Shown here piece by piece: positions 19,025 through 27,503 of a stretch of DNA of 42,429 nucleotides; positions within the stretch are counted from its first letter, which is position 1, and each line of letters opens with the position of its first letter. This stretch comes from Caldifarciminota bacterium (lineage in GTDB: Bacteria; Hydrothermota; Tepidihabitantia; SM23-42). The notes beneath the pieces were generated by a model. It saw only the letters and a program-made list of their open reading frames with translations, was not told the DNA's origin and did not search any database. Made by a program: the position numbers and the translations under genes. Location of the stretch: assembly GCA_020343455.1 (NCBI GenBank), contig CP070795.1, forward strand, positions 1,088,711 to 1,131,139, in the 5' to 3' direction.

Positions 19025-19052
19025 ATTATAGATATATATTCAATTTAGTCAA
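19025..19052 (-). promoter_or_regulatory. Promoter of the HEAT/HD-GYP/folP/cdaA operon (leaderless)
   Basis: On the minus strand TTGACT (19052-19047), a 16-bp spacer and TATAAT (19030-19025). The chosen ATG lies 8 nt downstream, giving a leader of at most one or two bases. Confidence 0.78.
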
Positions 19053-19119
19053 CAACGGCGTGGCGGATAATGCGACCAACCGTGTCCCGTTTGCGTCTTG
19101 CGGCTTCTTTCAGCGGTTA

Positions 19120-19147
19120 TTGACTTGCAACGGATTCTGAATATAAT
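19120..19147 (+). promoter_or_regulatory. Promoter of rpmH operon (leaderless)
   Basis: TTGACT (19120-19125), a 16-bp spacer and TATAAT (19142-19147). The GTG of rpmH starts 7 nt later. It diverges from the HEAT operon promoter; the 67 bp between the two -35 boxes show no DnaA boxes. Confidence 0.8.
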
Positions 19148-19154
19148 AATTCTA

Positions 19155-19289
19155 GTGAAACGGACATACCAACCGAGTCGCCGAAAACGGAGAAAAACGC
19201 ACGGATTTCGAAAGCGGATGAAAACGAAATCTGGAAAACAGGTCCTCAACAGAAGGCGGAAGAAGGGAAGAAAAAAGCTCGTTGTATAG
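19155..19289 (+). CDS. rpmH: 50S ribosomal protein L34
   Basis: The 44-residue protein begins [19 protein letters not shown] (GTG start) and ends with a lysine/arginine-rich tail, the full length and pattern of L34. The GTG at 19155 is fixed both by the conserved N-terminus and by the -10 box 7 nt upstream, so the message is predicted leaderless. It heads the classical rpmH-rnpA-yidD-yidC-jag-mnmE cluster. The reading frame of rnpA stays open across the whole of rpmH. Confidence 0.97.
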   Translation: MKRTYQPSRRKRRKTHGFRKRMKTKSGKQVLNRRRKKGRKKLVV

Positions 19290-19354
19290 TCAGCTCGCTG
19301 GTATCAGATATCGAAGATAAGAGACGTACCCTTCCACGGACTGAAATCCTCAGA

Positions 19355-19636
19355 TTGAGTTGGGAGATCAATCGGTTATTCCAGCACGGCCGGAGACGAA
19401 GAATCGGGAACATCAGCTTCATCTACCTCGCGTCTGACGTACGGAAAGCTGGTTTTATTGCCTCCAGGAAAATCGGTTGCGCTGCAAAACGGAATAGAGC
19501 GAAGAGAATATTAAGGGAGGCATATCGAATGCACAAAGAAAAGATTGGAGAAATGAGAGTCATATTATACGCCGAGGCTTCCATCACTCTTGACGAAGCC
19601 ATTAATGCCATCGCCCAGTTCAGGGGGGAGCGATGA
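19355..19636 (+). CDS. rnpA: Ribonuclease P protein component (start uncertain)
   Basis: RnpA binds RNase P RNA and helps mature tRNA 5' ends. The core is clear: [29 protein letters not shown] contains the RNR-type RNA-binding signature, followed by the C-terminal strand-helix. The only usual start codon in frame is TTG at 19355 (93 residues), with no Shine-Dalgarno site. It would cut off the conserved beginning: upstream in the same open frame lies KRRTLPRTEILR, which matches the normal RnpA N-terminus. The frame is open back to 19124 without ATG, GTG or TTG, so a rare start (for example CTG 19298 or an AUU/AUC/AUA codon) is likely. Its stop overlaps yidD (ATGA). Confidence 0.9.
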   Translation: MSWEINRLFQHGRRRRIGNISFIYLASDVRKAGFIASRKIGCAAKRNRAKRILREAYRMHKEKIGEMRVILYAEASITLDEAINAIAQFRGER

Positions 19637-19863
19637 GTTGGGCAGCTATTCTACTCATACGTCTCTACCAAGTTACCGCAGGGCGAATCATACCCAGAGT
19701 ATGCCGTTTCGAGCCAACGTGCTCGACATATGCAATGCAGGCAATCCGTCAATACGGACTATTGAAGGGTGGTGCAATGAGCGCATGGCGCATCGTCAGG
19801 TGCAATCCGTTCTGTCACGGAGGTTGGGATCCTGTACCAGAGAGGATGGGGAGAGATGAGTGA
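19633..19863 (+). CDS. yidD: Membrane protein insertion efficiency factor YidD
   Basis: A 76-residue membrane-associated protein with an amphipathic N-terminus and the family's cysteine pattern: [19 protein letters not shown] and [17 protein letters not shown]. YidD assists YidC-dependent insertion of inner-membrane proteins. The ATG overlaps the rnpA stop by 4 nt and the gene's end overlaps yidC by 8 nt, so the three are tightly coupled. Confidence 0.96.
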   Translation: MSWAAILLIRLYQVTAGRIIPRVCRFEPTCSTYAMQAIRQYGLLKGGAMSAWRIVRCNPFCHGGWDPVPERMGRDE

Positions 19864-21358
19864 CCGTGCAAGAACCGCATTAGCTTTTGGCATTATCATT
19901 GGGGTCTTATTGATCTGGACGTTCTTGAACCGTCCGGCGCAAAGGACCGCAATCACCGAACAGACGGTGGAAGATACCATCATACCACAGCCTGCGGTCC
20001 CCGCCGAGGAACCAGTACCCGTCATAGAGGACACCATCGTCATCGAGCGTCCCCATATCCGAGTTGTTCTCTCAAACTACGGTGGGTCGGTATCGTCGTT
20101 CTACTTGAAGGATTACGAAATCGATATCGTACCACCGGGACGCCGCCTCTTTGTTAGTCCTCTGGAGGATAGTCTCCAGAATCAATTGCACGCGAGCTAC
20201 ACGGTGACTGATGACTCCGTCACGTTCAGGTTCCCCGATGGGAAATCAACGATAGCAAAGACGTACCACTTTGACAACGATCACGGATTCTCAATACGAG
20301 TTGAATCCGGCAATAGCGCGCAAATACTCAATCTCAGGTCGGGGTTGAATATTACCGAGACGAGAAATCCGGCCGACGACATGCGCAACTTCAATGTTTA
20401 TGTCAAGAACGAGAAACTTGAGAATGTAACCAAGAACATAAAGGATGCATTCACGTATGCCGGAAAACTCGGCTGGTTTGCCTTGCGCACAAAATACTTC
20501 GTTCTTTCGGTCGACAACAACGCCGGGATCGACACTGTCTGGTTCTACAAATTATCTGAGGATCTGGAAGCCGTAGAAAAAATCTCATCATCATTCGGCT
20601 GCTACTACATGGGCGGCGCCAAGAATCGCTATGGAGCTGCCATAAAGGGCAGAGGGGACATCGACTTAACCGTACGGCTTATGCCCATGGACAATGACTT
20701 GCTGGCGCAATATAATAAAGGTTATGAGGAGATCAATTCTGGAGGCTTCTGGGGTCCAATATCGAAAGTCATCATGGCAATACTGAATTTCATGTATTCG
20801 GTTTTGAAGAATTACGGATTCGCGATAATGATCTTTGCATTGCTCATAAAGCTGGTCTTTTTCCCGCTCTCCCGACAGATGATATTATCTCAACACAAGA
20901 TGCAGTTGGTCCAGCCCGAGCTCAAGAAGATTCAGCAGAAATACAAAGATGACCCCCAGCGCCTCAACCAAGAGATGATGCATCTCTACAAGACTTATAA
21001 GGTCAACCCGCTGTCGGGATGCTTGCCCTTATTGATCCAGATGCCAATTTTCTTTGCTCTTTTCCGGACCCTTACGACCTCGATCGAATTCAGGCAGGCC
21101 AATTTCCTGTTTTGGATCACCGACCTTTCTCTGAAAGATCCGTACTACGTCTTACCGATCAGCATGGGTGTGATGATGCTGGTTCAGTCACTGACAACGA
21201 CGATAGATCCGAGACAGCGACTTATGGTCATTTTCATGCCCATCGTGATGGTCTGGATTTTCATCGGTTTGCCCTCGGGGCTACAATTATATTGGTTCAC
21301 GTACAACATTTTAACTTTGATTGAACATTTCGTTACTAAGAGAGGAGGACTAAAATGA
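19856..21358 (+). CDS. yidC: Membrane protein insertase YidC
   Basis: YidC inserts and folds inner-membrane proteins, alone or with SecYEG. The 500-residue protein is the Gram-negative type: an N-terminal helix (residues 8-25), a large periplasmic beta-sandwich domain (about 60-290) and a conserved core of five helices from about residue 310, with [49 protein letters not shown] and a C-terminal [16 protein letters not shown]. The large periplasmic domain supports a two-membrane envelope. It overlaps yidD, and its stop overlaps jag by 4 nt. Confidence 0.97.
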   Translation: MSDRARTALAFGIIIGVLLIWTFLNRPAQRTAITEQTVEDTIIPQPAVPAEEPVPVIEDTIVIERPHIRVVLSNYGGSVSSFYLKDYEIDIVPPGRRLFVSPLEDSLQNQLHASYTVTDDSVTFRFPDGKSTIAKTYHFDNDHGFSIRVESGNSAQILNLRSGLNITETRNPADDMRNFNVYVKNEKLENVTKNIKDAFTYAGKLGWFALRTKYFVLSVDNNAGIDTVWFYKLSEDLEAVEKISSSFGCYYMGGAKNRYGAAIKGRGDIDLTVRLMPMDNDLLAQYNKGYEEINSGGFWGPISKVIMAILNFMYSVLKNYGFAIMIFALLIKLVFFPLSRQMILSQHKMQLVQPELKKIQQKYKDDPQRLNQEMMHLYKTYKVNPLSGCLPLLIQMPIFFALFRTLTTSIEFRQANFLFWITDLSLKDPYYVLPISMGVMMLVQSLTTTIDPRQRLMVIFMPIVMVWIFIGLPSGLQLYWFTYNILTLIEHFVTKRGGLK

Positions 21359-21954
21359 GGCTGGCAGAAGCAACCGGGAAGACTCTCGACGAAGCCATCG
21401 AAAACGGATTGAAGACATTAAAGGTGAGGCAGGAGGAAATTGAATACGAACTCATCTCCGAAGAGGAGGAAGAAGTCAAGATCAAAATGGAAGTCAAGGA
21501 GCCTCGCCTGCATCTGCTTGAACTCACCAAATACATTCTCGAAAGCTGCGGATTCAAACCGAACATCAACATCACCAAGGACGACAAGGGTTTTTATTTG
21601 AATATCAAAACTAGACATGCCGATGCTATTCTAATCGGCAAGAAGGGAGAGACACTCTGGGCCCTGCAATACATCATTACGCGTTTGATGAAGAGATTCC
21701 ACCCGAATTTGAAAGTACTCGTTGACGTTAGCGGGTATCGAATGCGCCGGACCAATTTCCTTAAGAAGAAAGCAGAAGCGATTGCCCGGATCGTACTGCA
21801 GACCGGGCGCGAGATGGCTCTCGATCCACTAACCAAGCGAGAGAAGCAGATAGTCGAGAGTAAGTTGAGCGAAATAAAGGGAGTAAAGATCTATAGCATA
21901 GGAAAGGGAGCGAGTACTAACGTAATAATAGCTCCGAACGATGAATCCAAATGA
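21355..21954 (+). CDS. khpB: RNA-binding protein Jag/KhpB
   Basis: A 199-residue protein with the three Jag parts: an N-terminal Jag domain (residues 1-50, TGKTLDEAIENGLKTLKV), an acidic linker, a KH domain with the GKKGETL loop and a C-terminal R3H-like domain (RIVLQTGREMALDPLTKREKQIVES). Jag/KhpB binds RNA and is linked to cell division and envelope growth. The start ATG overlaps the yidC stop and has a GAGGA site; the 3' end overlaps mnmE by 14 nt. Confidence 0.93.
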   Translation: MRLAEATGKTLDEAIENGLKTLKVRQEEIEYELISEEEEEVKIKMEVKEPRLHLLELTKYILESCGFKPNINITKDDKGFYLNIKTRHADAILIGKKGETLWALQYIITRLMKRFHPNLKVLVDVSGYRMRRTNFLKKKAEAIARIVLQTGREMALDPLTKREKQIVESKLSEIKGVKIYSIGKGASTNVIIAPNDESK

Positions 21955-23290
21955 CACGATCGTAGCCTGTACGACACCTCCCGGGTATTCAAGCGTTGCC
22001 GTTATCAGAATAAGTGGCGAACAGGCCTTTTCTTTTTTTCAGAAAATCTTCAGACCGCAAAAGCCGACCGCGACGTACGAACCACAGCGCGCTTACTACG
22101 GTACGGTGATCGATGTGTCGAACGGTGATACGGTCGATACGGCATTGGCCGTGACGTTCCGCAAACCACATTCTTATACGGGGGAAGACGTAGTCGAGAT
22201 ATCGTGCCACGGTAATCCCCTCATTGCCGACCACATCGTCCGCATATTTCTGTCTCTTGGTGCAAGGATTGCGGAGAACGGTGAGTTCACTAAGCGTGCG
22301 TTGCTAAATGGAAAGATCGATCTCGTGCAGGCAGAGGCCGTGCTCGATACAGTGAATGCGCCGTGCGATCAGGCCCGGAAAATTGCCCTACTCCAATACG
22401 AAGGCAAACTTTCTGATAGGATATACGACATCCGGTCCAAGATAGTCGATGTCCTCTTCCTCGTGGAGGCCGCGATCGATTTCCCTGACGAAGAGGATAT
22501 TGAATGCCATCGCGATCCTCTGATATCAAGTATCGCCGGGATTGTGAGTGACGTTGATTGTTTGTTGAAGGGTGCATCGACCGGCATGAAGATCAAGAAC
22601 GGCTTCAGAGTTTTGATCACCGGCCGGGCCAACGTGGGTAAATCCACGCTTTTTAACCGCATCGTCGGTCATGACCGGGCGATCGTCCATGAAGAGCCCG
22701 GTACTACAAGGGACTATCTGGAGGAAGGCGTTCAGATGGGCGGTCTCTTCGTACTTCTGTACGACACAGCAGGCATTCTGTCCAAAGCAACGGGTCCCGA
22801 CGAGATTGCCCAACAGAGAACGAGAAACCTAATCCAGAGCGGAGATTTGATCCTCCTGATGTTCGATGGCTCAGAGGCGATGAACGAAGAAGATGTATAC
22901 CTGTATAATTTAGTAAAAGCCAGACCGAAGTTGCTGCTCGTCAACAAGATCGACCTTAATGTAAGGCTGAGCAATGAATTGATCCTTTCAGATTCGATCA
23001 AGATCTCTGCGAAAACCGGCAAGAACTTCAATGCATTAGAGGATCGAATCAGAGATTTGCTCCTCCCGGAAGTCATGGCGAAAGAGGACGTCCTCATCAC
23101 AAGACACCGTCATGTCGACGCACTGACACGGGCCAGACAATTCCTTATCGAGGCAAAGAACGCGCCCACAATGGAAACGATGGCGTATGAACTCCACAGT
23201 GCATTGGACGTCGTTGGTGAACTTACCGGCAAAATCCTTCGCAAGGAGATCCTCGACCGCATATTCGAGGAGTTCTGCATAGGGAAATGA
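21941..23290 (+). CDS. mnmE: tRNA modification GTPase MnmE
   Basis: With MnmG, MnmE builds the 5-carboxymethylaminomethyl group on U34 of tRNAs. The 449-residue protein has the N-terminal tetrahydrofolate-binding domain (TPPGYSSVAVIRISG), the helical domain, an inserted G domain with GRANVGKS (228-235), GTTRD (254-258), DTAG (275-278) and NKID (335-338), and the C-terminal FCIGK with its essential cysteine. Length is normal. It closes the rpmH cluster. The partner gene mnmG is not beside it, unlike in many genomes. Confidence 0.97.
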   Translation: MNPNDTIVACTTPPGYSSVAVIRISGEQAFSFFQKIFRPQKPTATYEPQRAYYGTVIDVSNGDTVDTALAVTFRKPHSYTGEDVVEISCHGNPLIADHIVRIFLSLGARIAENGEFTKRALLNGKIDLVQAEAVLDTVNAPCDQARKIALLQYEGKLSDRIYDIRSKIVDVLFLVEAAIDFPDEEDIECHRDPLISSIAGIVSDVDCLLKGASTGMKIKNGFRVLITGRANVGKSTLFNRIVGHDRAIVHEEPGTTRDYLEEGVQMGGLFVLLYDTAGILSKATGPDEIAQQRTRNLIQSGDLILLMFDGSEAMNEEDVYLYNLVKARPKLLLVNKIDLNVRLSNELILSDSIKISAKTGKNFNALEDRIRDLLLPEVMAKEDVLITRHRHVDALTRARQFLIEAKNAPTMETMAYELHSALDVVGELTGKILRKEILDRIFEEFCIGK

Positions 23291-23293
23291 AAC

Positions 23294-23342
23294 GGTGCAG
23301 GATGCACGGCATAGCGCAAGGCGCATAGAGCATGGGGGACCG
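23294..23342. repeat. Degenerate 7-bp-period repeat tract, word NGCATAG
   Basis: Directly after mnmE, heptads in one phase include GGCATAG (23308), CGCAAGG (23315), CGCATAG (23322) and AGCATGG (23329). About seven units can be set. No coding sequence is visible. Confidence 0.65.
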
Positions 23343-23405
23343 GAGGCACGGAGATCCGGTGAAACGGAGAGCCGCACGTATGTGTGTAGCTTTATGTTGC
23401 AGGTA

Positions 23406-23513
23406 AACACTTCCAACATCCACAACACACAACGAACAACGGTCTGTAACGTCTTCGCAATTCGAAATTAGCAATTGTGGTTATCGAGTATCAAGTATCG
23501 AGGATCCAACATC
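23406..23513. repeat. Degenerate 7-bp-period repeat tract, words NNACAAC, CAATTNG and NNGTATC
   Basis: Three word classes follow one another with a 7-bp step. Heptads ending ACAAC lie at 23420-23440 and CAATTCG/AAATTAG/CAATTGT at 23458-23478. Words ending ATC (GAGTATC at 23486, AAGTATC at 23493) run to 23513. One phase shift separates the first class from the rest. The last class is the same word, in the same orientation to the gene, as the tract upstream of valS. It ends 34 bp before the -35 box of the Lrp-like gene. Confidence 0.68.
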
Positions 23514-23547
23514 AATGCCCATGAATGATCAACCATTTTTTTTCATA

Positions 23548-23575
23548 TTGACTTATCAAGAATTCTGTCTATAAT
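23548..23575 (+). promoter_or_regulatory. Promoter of the Lrp-like gene (leaderless)
   Basis: TTGACT (23548-23553), a 16-bp spacer and TATAAT (23570-23575). The GTG at 23582 follows after 6 nt with no Shine-Dalgarno site. Confidence 0.82.
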
Positions 23576-23581
23576 CGGCTA

Positions 23582-24484
23582 GTGATAATCGATCCGATCG
23601 ATTTGAACCTCATCCGACAACTGGAACTCCAAGGCACGGTCCCCGTTCACGATTTTTTCAGCAAATTCCACGTTTCCCGTAAGGAGATACTCACTCGGAT
23701 AAGGAACTTCGAGGAAACCGGATTCATCAGCAGTTATGGCTTTAAGTTGTTTCTCCCCGGCATTCACGGCGGTAGGTGGTATTGGGGGTGCATTGCTGGA
23801 GAGGCAACATCCAGGTTCCGGATGGGAAAGATCATCCCGTTTCTCGAGGAAATGGTGGAGAATCTGTCCTTTCCTCCGGGGGTCTGTCCCAATATCTCAC
23901 TATTATTCTATTCGAAGAATCTCAGGGAGATCAAGCATCTGTCGCAGAAATTGACCGGCGTGAAATACTCAGAAGTCTATAAAGTTGGAGAGTACAACAT
24001 CACCGTGCCCAGGGTACTCCTGAAGGATGATTGGAAGCTGATCGATGATTTCTGTAATGCTAAGAAGATGAGTTACTCAATGATCCACTCCTTACTGAAT
24101 AAACCGAAATCGGGCAGAGAGATGGAACTCTCGAGACTGATATGGACGAGAAAGAACCGGCAGGGAATATTGTCCATCGCGCCCAATTTCAATTGGAGTA
24201 TCATCAAGAATTACATGCATGTTCACCTCGCGATCGTGACCAATATCCGCGTGAAAGAGATGCACAGAATTCTCAAGGACATTGGTTATGTCGGGAATAT
24301 TGCATCACGGTTCAAGAAAAGATACCTGCAGGTAGAATTCGACTTGTGGGGATTTTCCGATTTCAGGGTTGTGGTACACGCACTCTCAAGGGTCGAAAGG
24401 TTAACGATTGAAGGATGTTCATTCGCCTATAGGAATAGAGTCTACGATGATTGGGTTAAGGATTATGTACAGGGCCAGACTTAA
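23582..24484 (+). CDS. Winged-helix, Lrp/AsnC-like transcriptional regulator (atypical)
   Basis: A 300-residue protein that starts DPIDLNLIRQLELQG and continues VSRKEILTRIRNFEETGFISSYG, the usual helix-turn-helix entry of Lrp/AsnC regulators (residues 4-52). The remaining 240 residues may hold two divergent ligand-binding-like halves; a second region around residues 165-190 (MELSRLIWTRKNRQGILSIA) may be another helical unit. The classic RAM domain signature is not obvious, so the effector is unknown. The GTG start is set by the TATAAT box 6 nt upstream. Its 3' end overlaps the M23 gene by 20 nt. Confidence 0.65.
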   Translation: MIIDPIDLNLIRQLELQGTVPVHDFFSKFHVSRKEILTRIRNFEETGFISSYGFKLFLPGIHGGRWYWGCIAGEATSRFRMGKIIPFLEEMVENLSFPPGVCPNISLLFYSKNLREIKHLSQKLTGVKYSEVYKVGEYNITVPRVLLKDDWKLIDDFCNAKKMSYSMIHSLLNKPKSGREMELSRLIWTRKNRQGILSIAPNFNWSIIKNYMHVHLAIVTNIRVKEMHRILKDIGYVGNIASRFKKRYLQVEFDLWGFSDFRVVVHALSRVERLTIEGCSFAYRNRVYDDWVKDYVQGQT

Positions 24485-25655
24485 CTTTTTCCTACTGCTC
24501 CTCGTTGTGGCATCTTGCGCGAGGAAGACGGAGATCACCACGGTGCCGATATTCACGGAAGCCATACATATCGTAAAGCGCGGCGAAAACCTTGAAGGAA
24601 TACTTGACAAACTCACGGTGGCTGACAGCCGCCTGGCAATCATCAATGCATTACAGAATTCGGGATTTCCATTCCGGAAATGCCTGCCCGGTGATTCCAT
24701 ATTTGTCGTGAAAAAGGATACTGAATTTTCCAACCTTACCTACAGGCAGAACCTTCAGAATATCTATTATGTAACGGCCGATAATTCACAGCTTGTCGTG
24801 TCGATGAAATACCCTTACTTCGACACGGTGGTGACCTATATCATGGGAAGCGTCAACTCAACGTTGTACGAATCCATGTTGGCATCAGGAGAGACTTCAA
24901 ATCTGGTCATACGGTTCGCCGACATTTTTGCCTGGGAAATAGATTTTTTCACGGAGACGCAGCACGGCGATTCGTTTTCCGTCTGTGTCGATAAGATTTT
25001 TTGTGATTCGACATTCTTCGATTACGGATTCATCCTCTTCGCGTACTACAAAGGTGAGGTAGGTGAATATTACGGGTTTTATTACCGTGACCCCGAGGGC
25101 AACGAGGATTACTACAACAAGAACGGGCAATCCCTGAGGAAATCACTCCTTAAATCACCACTTCGTTACTCATACATCAGTTCCCATTATTCGAAGAGCA
25201 GGTTTCATCCGATACTGAAGAGGTGGCGTCCGCATCACGGATTGGACTACGTTGCTCCGATCGGAACGCCCGTTGCATCGATCGGCGACGGTCGGGTCAC
25301 GTTCAAGGGTTGGAAAGGTGGTTACGGCAACCTCGTCGAAATAAGGCACAAAAACAACTTCACCTCGCGCTACGGCCATCTGAAGCGGTTTGCGAAGAAC
25401 ATTTCGGTGGGCAGACGCGTGAAATCGGGCCAGTTGATAGGGTATCTTGGTTCTACGGGCCTTTCGACCGGCCCACACCTCCATTTTGAGCTGCATAAGA
25501 ACGGAACGCCGATAAACCCGCTTCGGGTAAAGATCCCACGCGCCCCGTCGGTGAAGAAGAAGTATATGGATCTGTTCAAAGCGCACCGCGATTCTGTGAT
25601 GGATTACATCCAAGGGATGGCGCTAGATCAGGGAGAGGCTATTCCGGAGACATAG
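24465..25655 (+). CDS. M23-family peptidoglycan endopeptidase lipoprotein
   Basis: A 396-residue secreted protein. The signal peptide MYRARLNFFLLLLVVASC ends in a lipobox (VASC) and predicts a lipoprotein. Residues about 25-90 form a LysM/OapA-like domain (AIHIVKRGENLEGIL). The C-terminal half is an M23 metallopeptidase with HHGLDYVAPIGTPV (zinc ligands His and Asp), GGYGNLVEIRH, YGHL and HLHFELH. M23 enzymes cut peptide cross-links in peptidoglycan. ATG 24465 is chosen over a longer in-frame ORF (start 24408) because a TAAGGA site precedes it and the signal peptide then begins at once. It is probably co-transcribed with the regulator gene. Confidence 0.92.
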   Translation: MYRARLNFFLLLLVVASCARKTEITTVPIFTEAIHIVKRGENLEGILDKLTVADSRLAIINALQNSGFPFRKCLPGDSIFVVKKDTEFSNLTYRQNLQNIYYVTADNSQLVVSMKYPYFDTVVTYIMGSVNSTLYESMLASGETSNLVIRFADIFAWEIDFFTETQHGDSFSVCVDKIFCDSTFFDYGFILFAYYKGEVGEYYGFYYRDPEGNEDYYNKNGQSLRKSLLKSPLRYSYISSHYSKSRFHPILKRWRPHHGLDYVAPIGTPVASIGDGRVTFKGWKGGYGNLVEIRHKNNFTSRYGHLKRFAKNISVGRRVKSGQLIGYLGSTGLSTGPHLHFELHKNGTPINPLRVKIPRAPSVKKKYMDLFKAHRDSVMDYIQGMALDQGEAIPET

Positions 25656-25680
25656 ACCATTGCCGATAATCCATTCATCC

Positions 25681-25708
25681 TTGAAAAAAAGTCATAACTA
25701 GGTATGCT
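25681..25708 (+). promoter_or_regulatory. Promoter of nucleoside phosphorylase-rubredoxin operon (leadered)
   Basis: TTGAAA (25681-25686), a 16-bp spacer and TATGCT (25703-25708). The ATG lies 32 nt downstream and is preceded by AAGGAGG. Confidence 0.6.
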
Positions 25709-25740
25709 ATGCTAGCGATTCGAGATTCGAAGGAGGTCAG

Positions 25741-26472
25741 ATGCCGATACATCTGAGGGCAAACAAAGAAGATTATGCGCCGACCGTGCTATTGGTCGGC
25801 GACCCTGCGAGGTCCGTGAGAGTCAGCCAGATGCTGAACGATTCGAAGATGGTTAGCAAGAACCGCGGGCTGCTTGGATATACCGGGAAATATAAGGAAA
25901 TGCAATTGAGTGTTCAAACGACGGGTATGGGATGCCCGTCAGCCGCGATCGTCGTTGAAGAATTGATCCAGCTTGGCGTGAAGACGATCATCAGGATAGG
26001 AACCTGCGGTGGAATCGGTGAGCACATCAAGCCGCTGGACATGATCGCTGCCGTTGCCGCATCGCCATTTGACGGAACGACAAGTACATACCTTAATGGT
26101 GAACCGCACGCTCCATATGCTACATTCGAAATATTGGACATGGCGTTCAACGCTGCACGAGAGAAGAATATGAAGTTAATCTTCGGCGGTGTGGCGAGCG
26201 TTGACGTTTTCTACAATCCATTTCCGGATTATGTGCAGAAACTTAGGGCAAAAGGTATAATAGCGGTTGAGATGGAAACTAGTTTGATATACTACCTGGC
26301 AAACAGGAGCGGTCTGAATGCCGCATCCTTCTTACTGGTGTCGGATATCGTCGGCGGTGGGGGAGAGGAATTCACCAAGTTTGTGTCAGACCAGGAACTG
26401 GCTCAAGCCATGGATAGGTTGATATCTTTGATACTTGATGTCAGTCATGAGTATAGTAGTAAAACACAGTAG
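25741..26472 (+). CDS. Nucleoside phosphorylase (uridine phosphorylase/DeoD type)
   Basis: A 243-residue NP-I family enzyme that splits a nucleoside with phosphate into base and ribose-1-phosphate for salvage. It has [16 protein letters not shown] at the N-terminus, [10 protein letters not shown] in the phosphate-binding region, the [11 protein letters not shown] ribose-binding segment and SDIVGGG near the end. The sequence is closer to the hexameric uridine phosphorylase/PNP group than to the trimeric one; the base it prefers cannot be read. It is followed 17 nt later by rubredoxin. Confidence 0.9.
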   Translation: MPIHLRANKEDYAPTVLLVGDPARSVRVSQMLNDSKMVSKNRGLLGYTGKYKEMQLSVQTTGMGCPSAAIVVEELIQLGVKTIIRIGTCGGIGEHIKPLDMIAAVAASPFDGTTSTYLNGEPHAPYATFEILDMAFNAAREKNMKLIFGGVASVDVFYNPFPDYVQKLRAKGIIAVEMETSLIYYLANRSGLNAASFLLVSDIVGGGGEEFTKFVSDQELAQAMDRLISLILDVSHEYSSKTQ

Positions 26473-26489
26473 TAACTCGGGAGGATACG

Positions 26490-26666
26490 ATGCGCAAGTG
26501 GCGTTGTGGTATCTGTGACTACATCTATGAAGAGAAGAAGGGTGATCCTGAGTCGGGCATTAAACCCGGCACTTCGTTTGAGGATTTGCCCGATCACTGG
26601 GGTTGCCCCGACTGTGGTGCTTCTAAACAGCACTTTGAACCCTATGGCGGGGGAATAGATTTTTGA
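26490..26666 (+). CDS. Rubredoxin
   Basis: A 58-residue one-iron electron carrier. The four iron ligands are Cys6 and Cys9 (CGIC) and Cys39 and Cys42 (CPDC), with the standard spacing and the aromatic [11 protein letters not shown] and [10 protein letters not shown] segments. GGGAGG lies shortly before the ATG. Rubredoxins serve anaerobic oxidative-stress defence and other redox reactions, which hints at an anaerobic or microaerophilic host. It appears to share the transcript of the nucleoside phosphorylase, a pairing with no obvious biochemical link. Confidence 0.95.
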   Translation: MRKWRCGICDYIYEEKKGDPESGIKPGTSFEDLPDHWGCPDCGASKQHFEPYGGGIDF

Positions 26667-26687
26667 CCTCCATCCACTATTCTCGTG

Positions 26688-26715
26688 TTGACTAACAATC
26701 GAATATCGCGATAAT
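26688..26715 (+). promoter_or_regulatory. Promoter of the PtsN-like-VanZ-hisS operon (leaderless)
   Basis: TTGACT (26688-26693), a 16-bp spacer and GATAAT (26710-26715). The ATG at 26722 follows 6 nt later, with no Shine-Dalgarno site. Confidence 0.75.
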
Positions 26716-26721
26716 TTCCTG

Positions 26722-27159
26722 ATGGTAGCTGAATTTCTCGACACAAAGAAGATATTGATCGATTTTGAAGAAAGCACTTACCGTGCTGCATTGCACAAGA
26801 TGATGGGATTGAGCGTCGAAAAAAATGTCGAGCAGGTCCTGGAAAGGATTCTAAGCCGCGAAAAGGTCATGCCCACTGCAGTTGGGAAGGGCATATTCCT
26901 GCCGCGCACCATCATTGCCGAAAAGTCAAGGAGCGAAATCATCATGGCCTTAAGCCATGCCGGCCTTGTATTTGAGGATTACGGGACATCCGTGGCGAAC
27001 ATTATCATGCTATTCGTGTTCTCCCCGAACGATGACTACGCAGCGATTCTGGCGCAAAGTATGAGATTACTGAACGATGATAGCCTCCGTACAGCTTTGT
27101 ATGACTGCAAGAAGCCGGCTGATGTCGTCACTGCTATCGCTGATTGGGAGAAACCGTGA
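26722..27159 (+). CDS. PTS EIIA (PtsN)-like protein lacking the phosphorylatable histidine
   Basis: A 145-residue single-domain protein with the fold pattern of fructose/nitrogen-type EIIA: an N-terminal helix pair (TYRAALHKMMGL), then PTAVGKGIFLPRT, where active EIIA/PtsN proteins have G-I-A-x-P-H. Here Arg62 replaces the His that accepts phosphate. The C-terminal FSPNDDYAAILAQSMRLLND matches the family. It probably acts as an unphosphorylated regulatory or binding domain, not in sugar transport, since no other PTS gene is seen. The start is fixed by the -10 box 6 nt upstream. The stop overlaps the VanZ-like gene (GTGA). Confidence 0.82.
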   Translation: MVAEFLDTKKILIDFEESTYRAALHKMMGLSVEKNVEQVLERILSREKVMPTAVGKGIFLPRTIIAEKSRSEIIMALSHAGLVFEDYGTSVANIIMLFVFSPNDDYAAILAQSMRLLNDDSLRTALYDCKKPADVVTAIADWEKP

Positions 27160-27503
27160 AGAGAAATATCCGCCGCGCCTTCCTCATTCTCTGGATAGTG
27201 ATCATCTTCATCCTTACAGGATTTCCCATGCTTGAAGTTCCAGAGTTGCAGGAAATACCCACAGACAAACTCTACCACTTCATCGTGTTCTTTGTGATGG
27301 GGCTGCTCGCCGCCAGGTCGCTGAGTGTGCTGGGATATATCATTGTTGGCCTGATCGTCGTGCTGCTCGCCGAATGCCAACAGCTGGTCATTCCAGGAAG
27401 AAATTTCGAACTAATGGATATCGCCGCAGGCATCACTGCGCTCGCAGTCAGTTTCTTTATCTTCAGAGAGAGGGCAAAGGAAGTCGATGTATCAAAAGCC
27501 TAA
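27156..27503 (+). CDS. VanZ-like membrane protein
   Basis: A 115-residue protein with four hydrophobic segments and the VanZ-like pattern: an early helix, DKLYHFIVFFVMGLL (Asp-Lys and His), then ECQQLVIPGRNFELMDIAAG. VanZ-family proteins are small envelope proteins of unclear function, some linked to glycopeptide or lipid effects. The GTG at 27156 overlaps the upstream stop and has a GGGAG site 5 nt before; a TTG four codons earlier is possible but less likely. It overlaps hisS by 17 nt. Confidence 0.82.
   Translation: MKRNIRRAFLILWIVIIFILTGFPMLEVPELQEIPTDKLYHFIVFFVMGLLAARSLSVLGYIIVGLIVVLLAECQQLVIPGRNFELMDIAAGITALAVSFFIFRERAKEVDVSKA

Noticed and set aside
19053-19119. Replication origin between the HEAT operon and rpmH
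   Set aside because: Only 67 bp remain between the two -35 boxes and no TTATCCACA-like box or A/T-rich unwinding element is seen.
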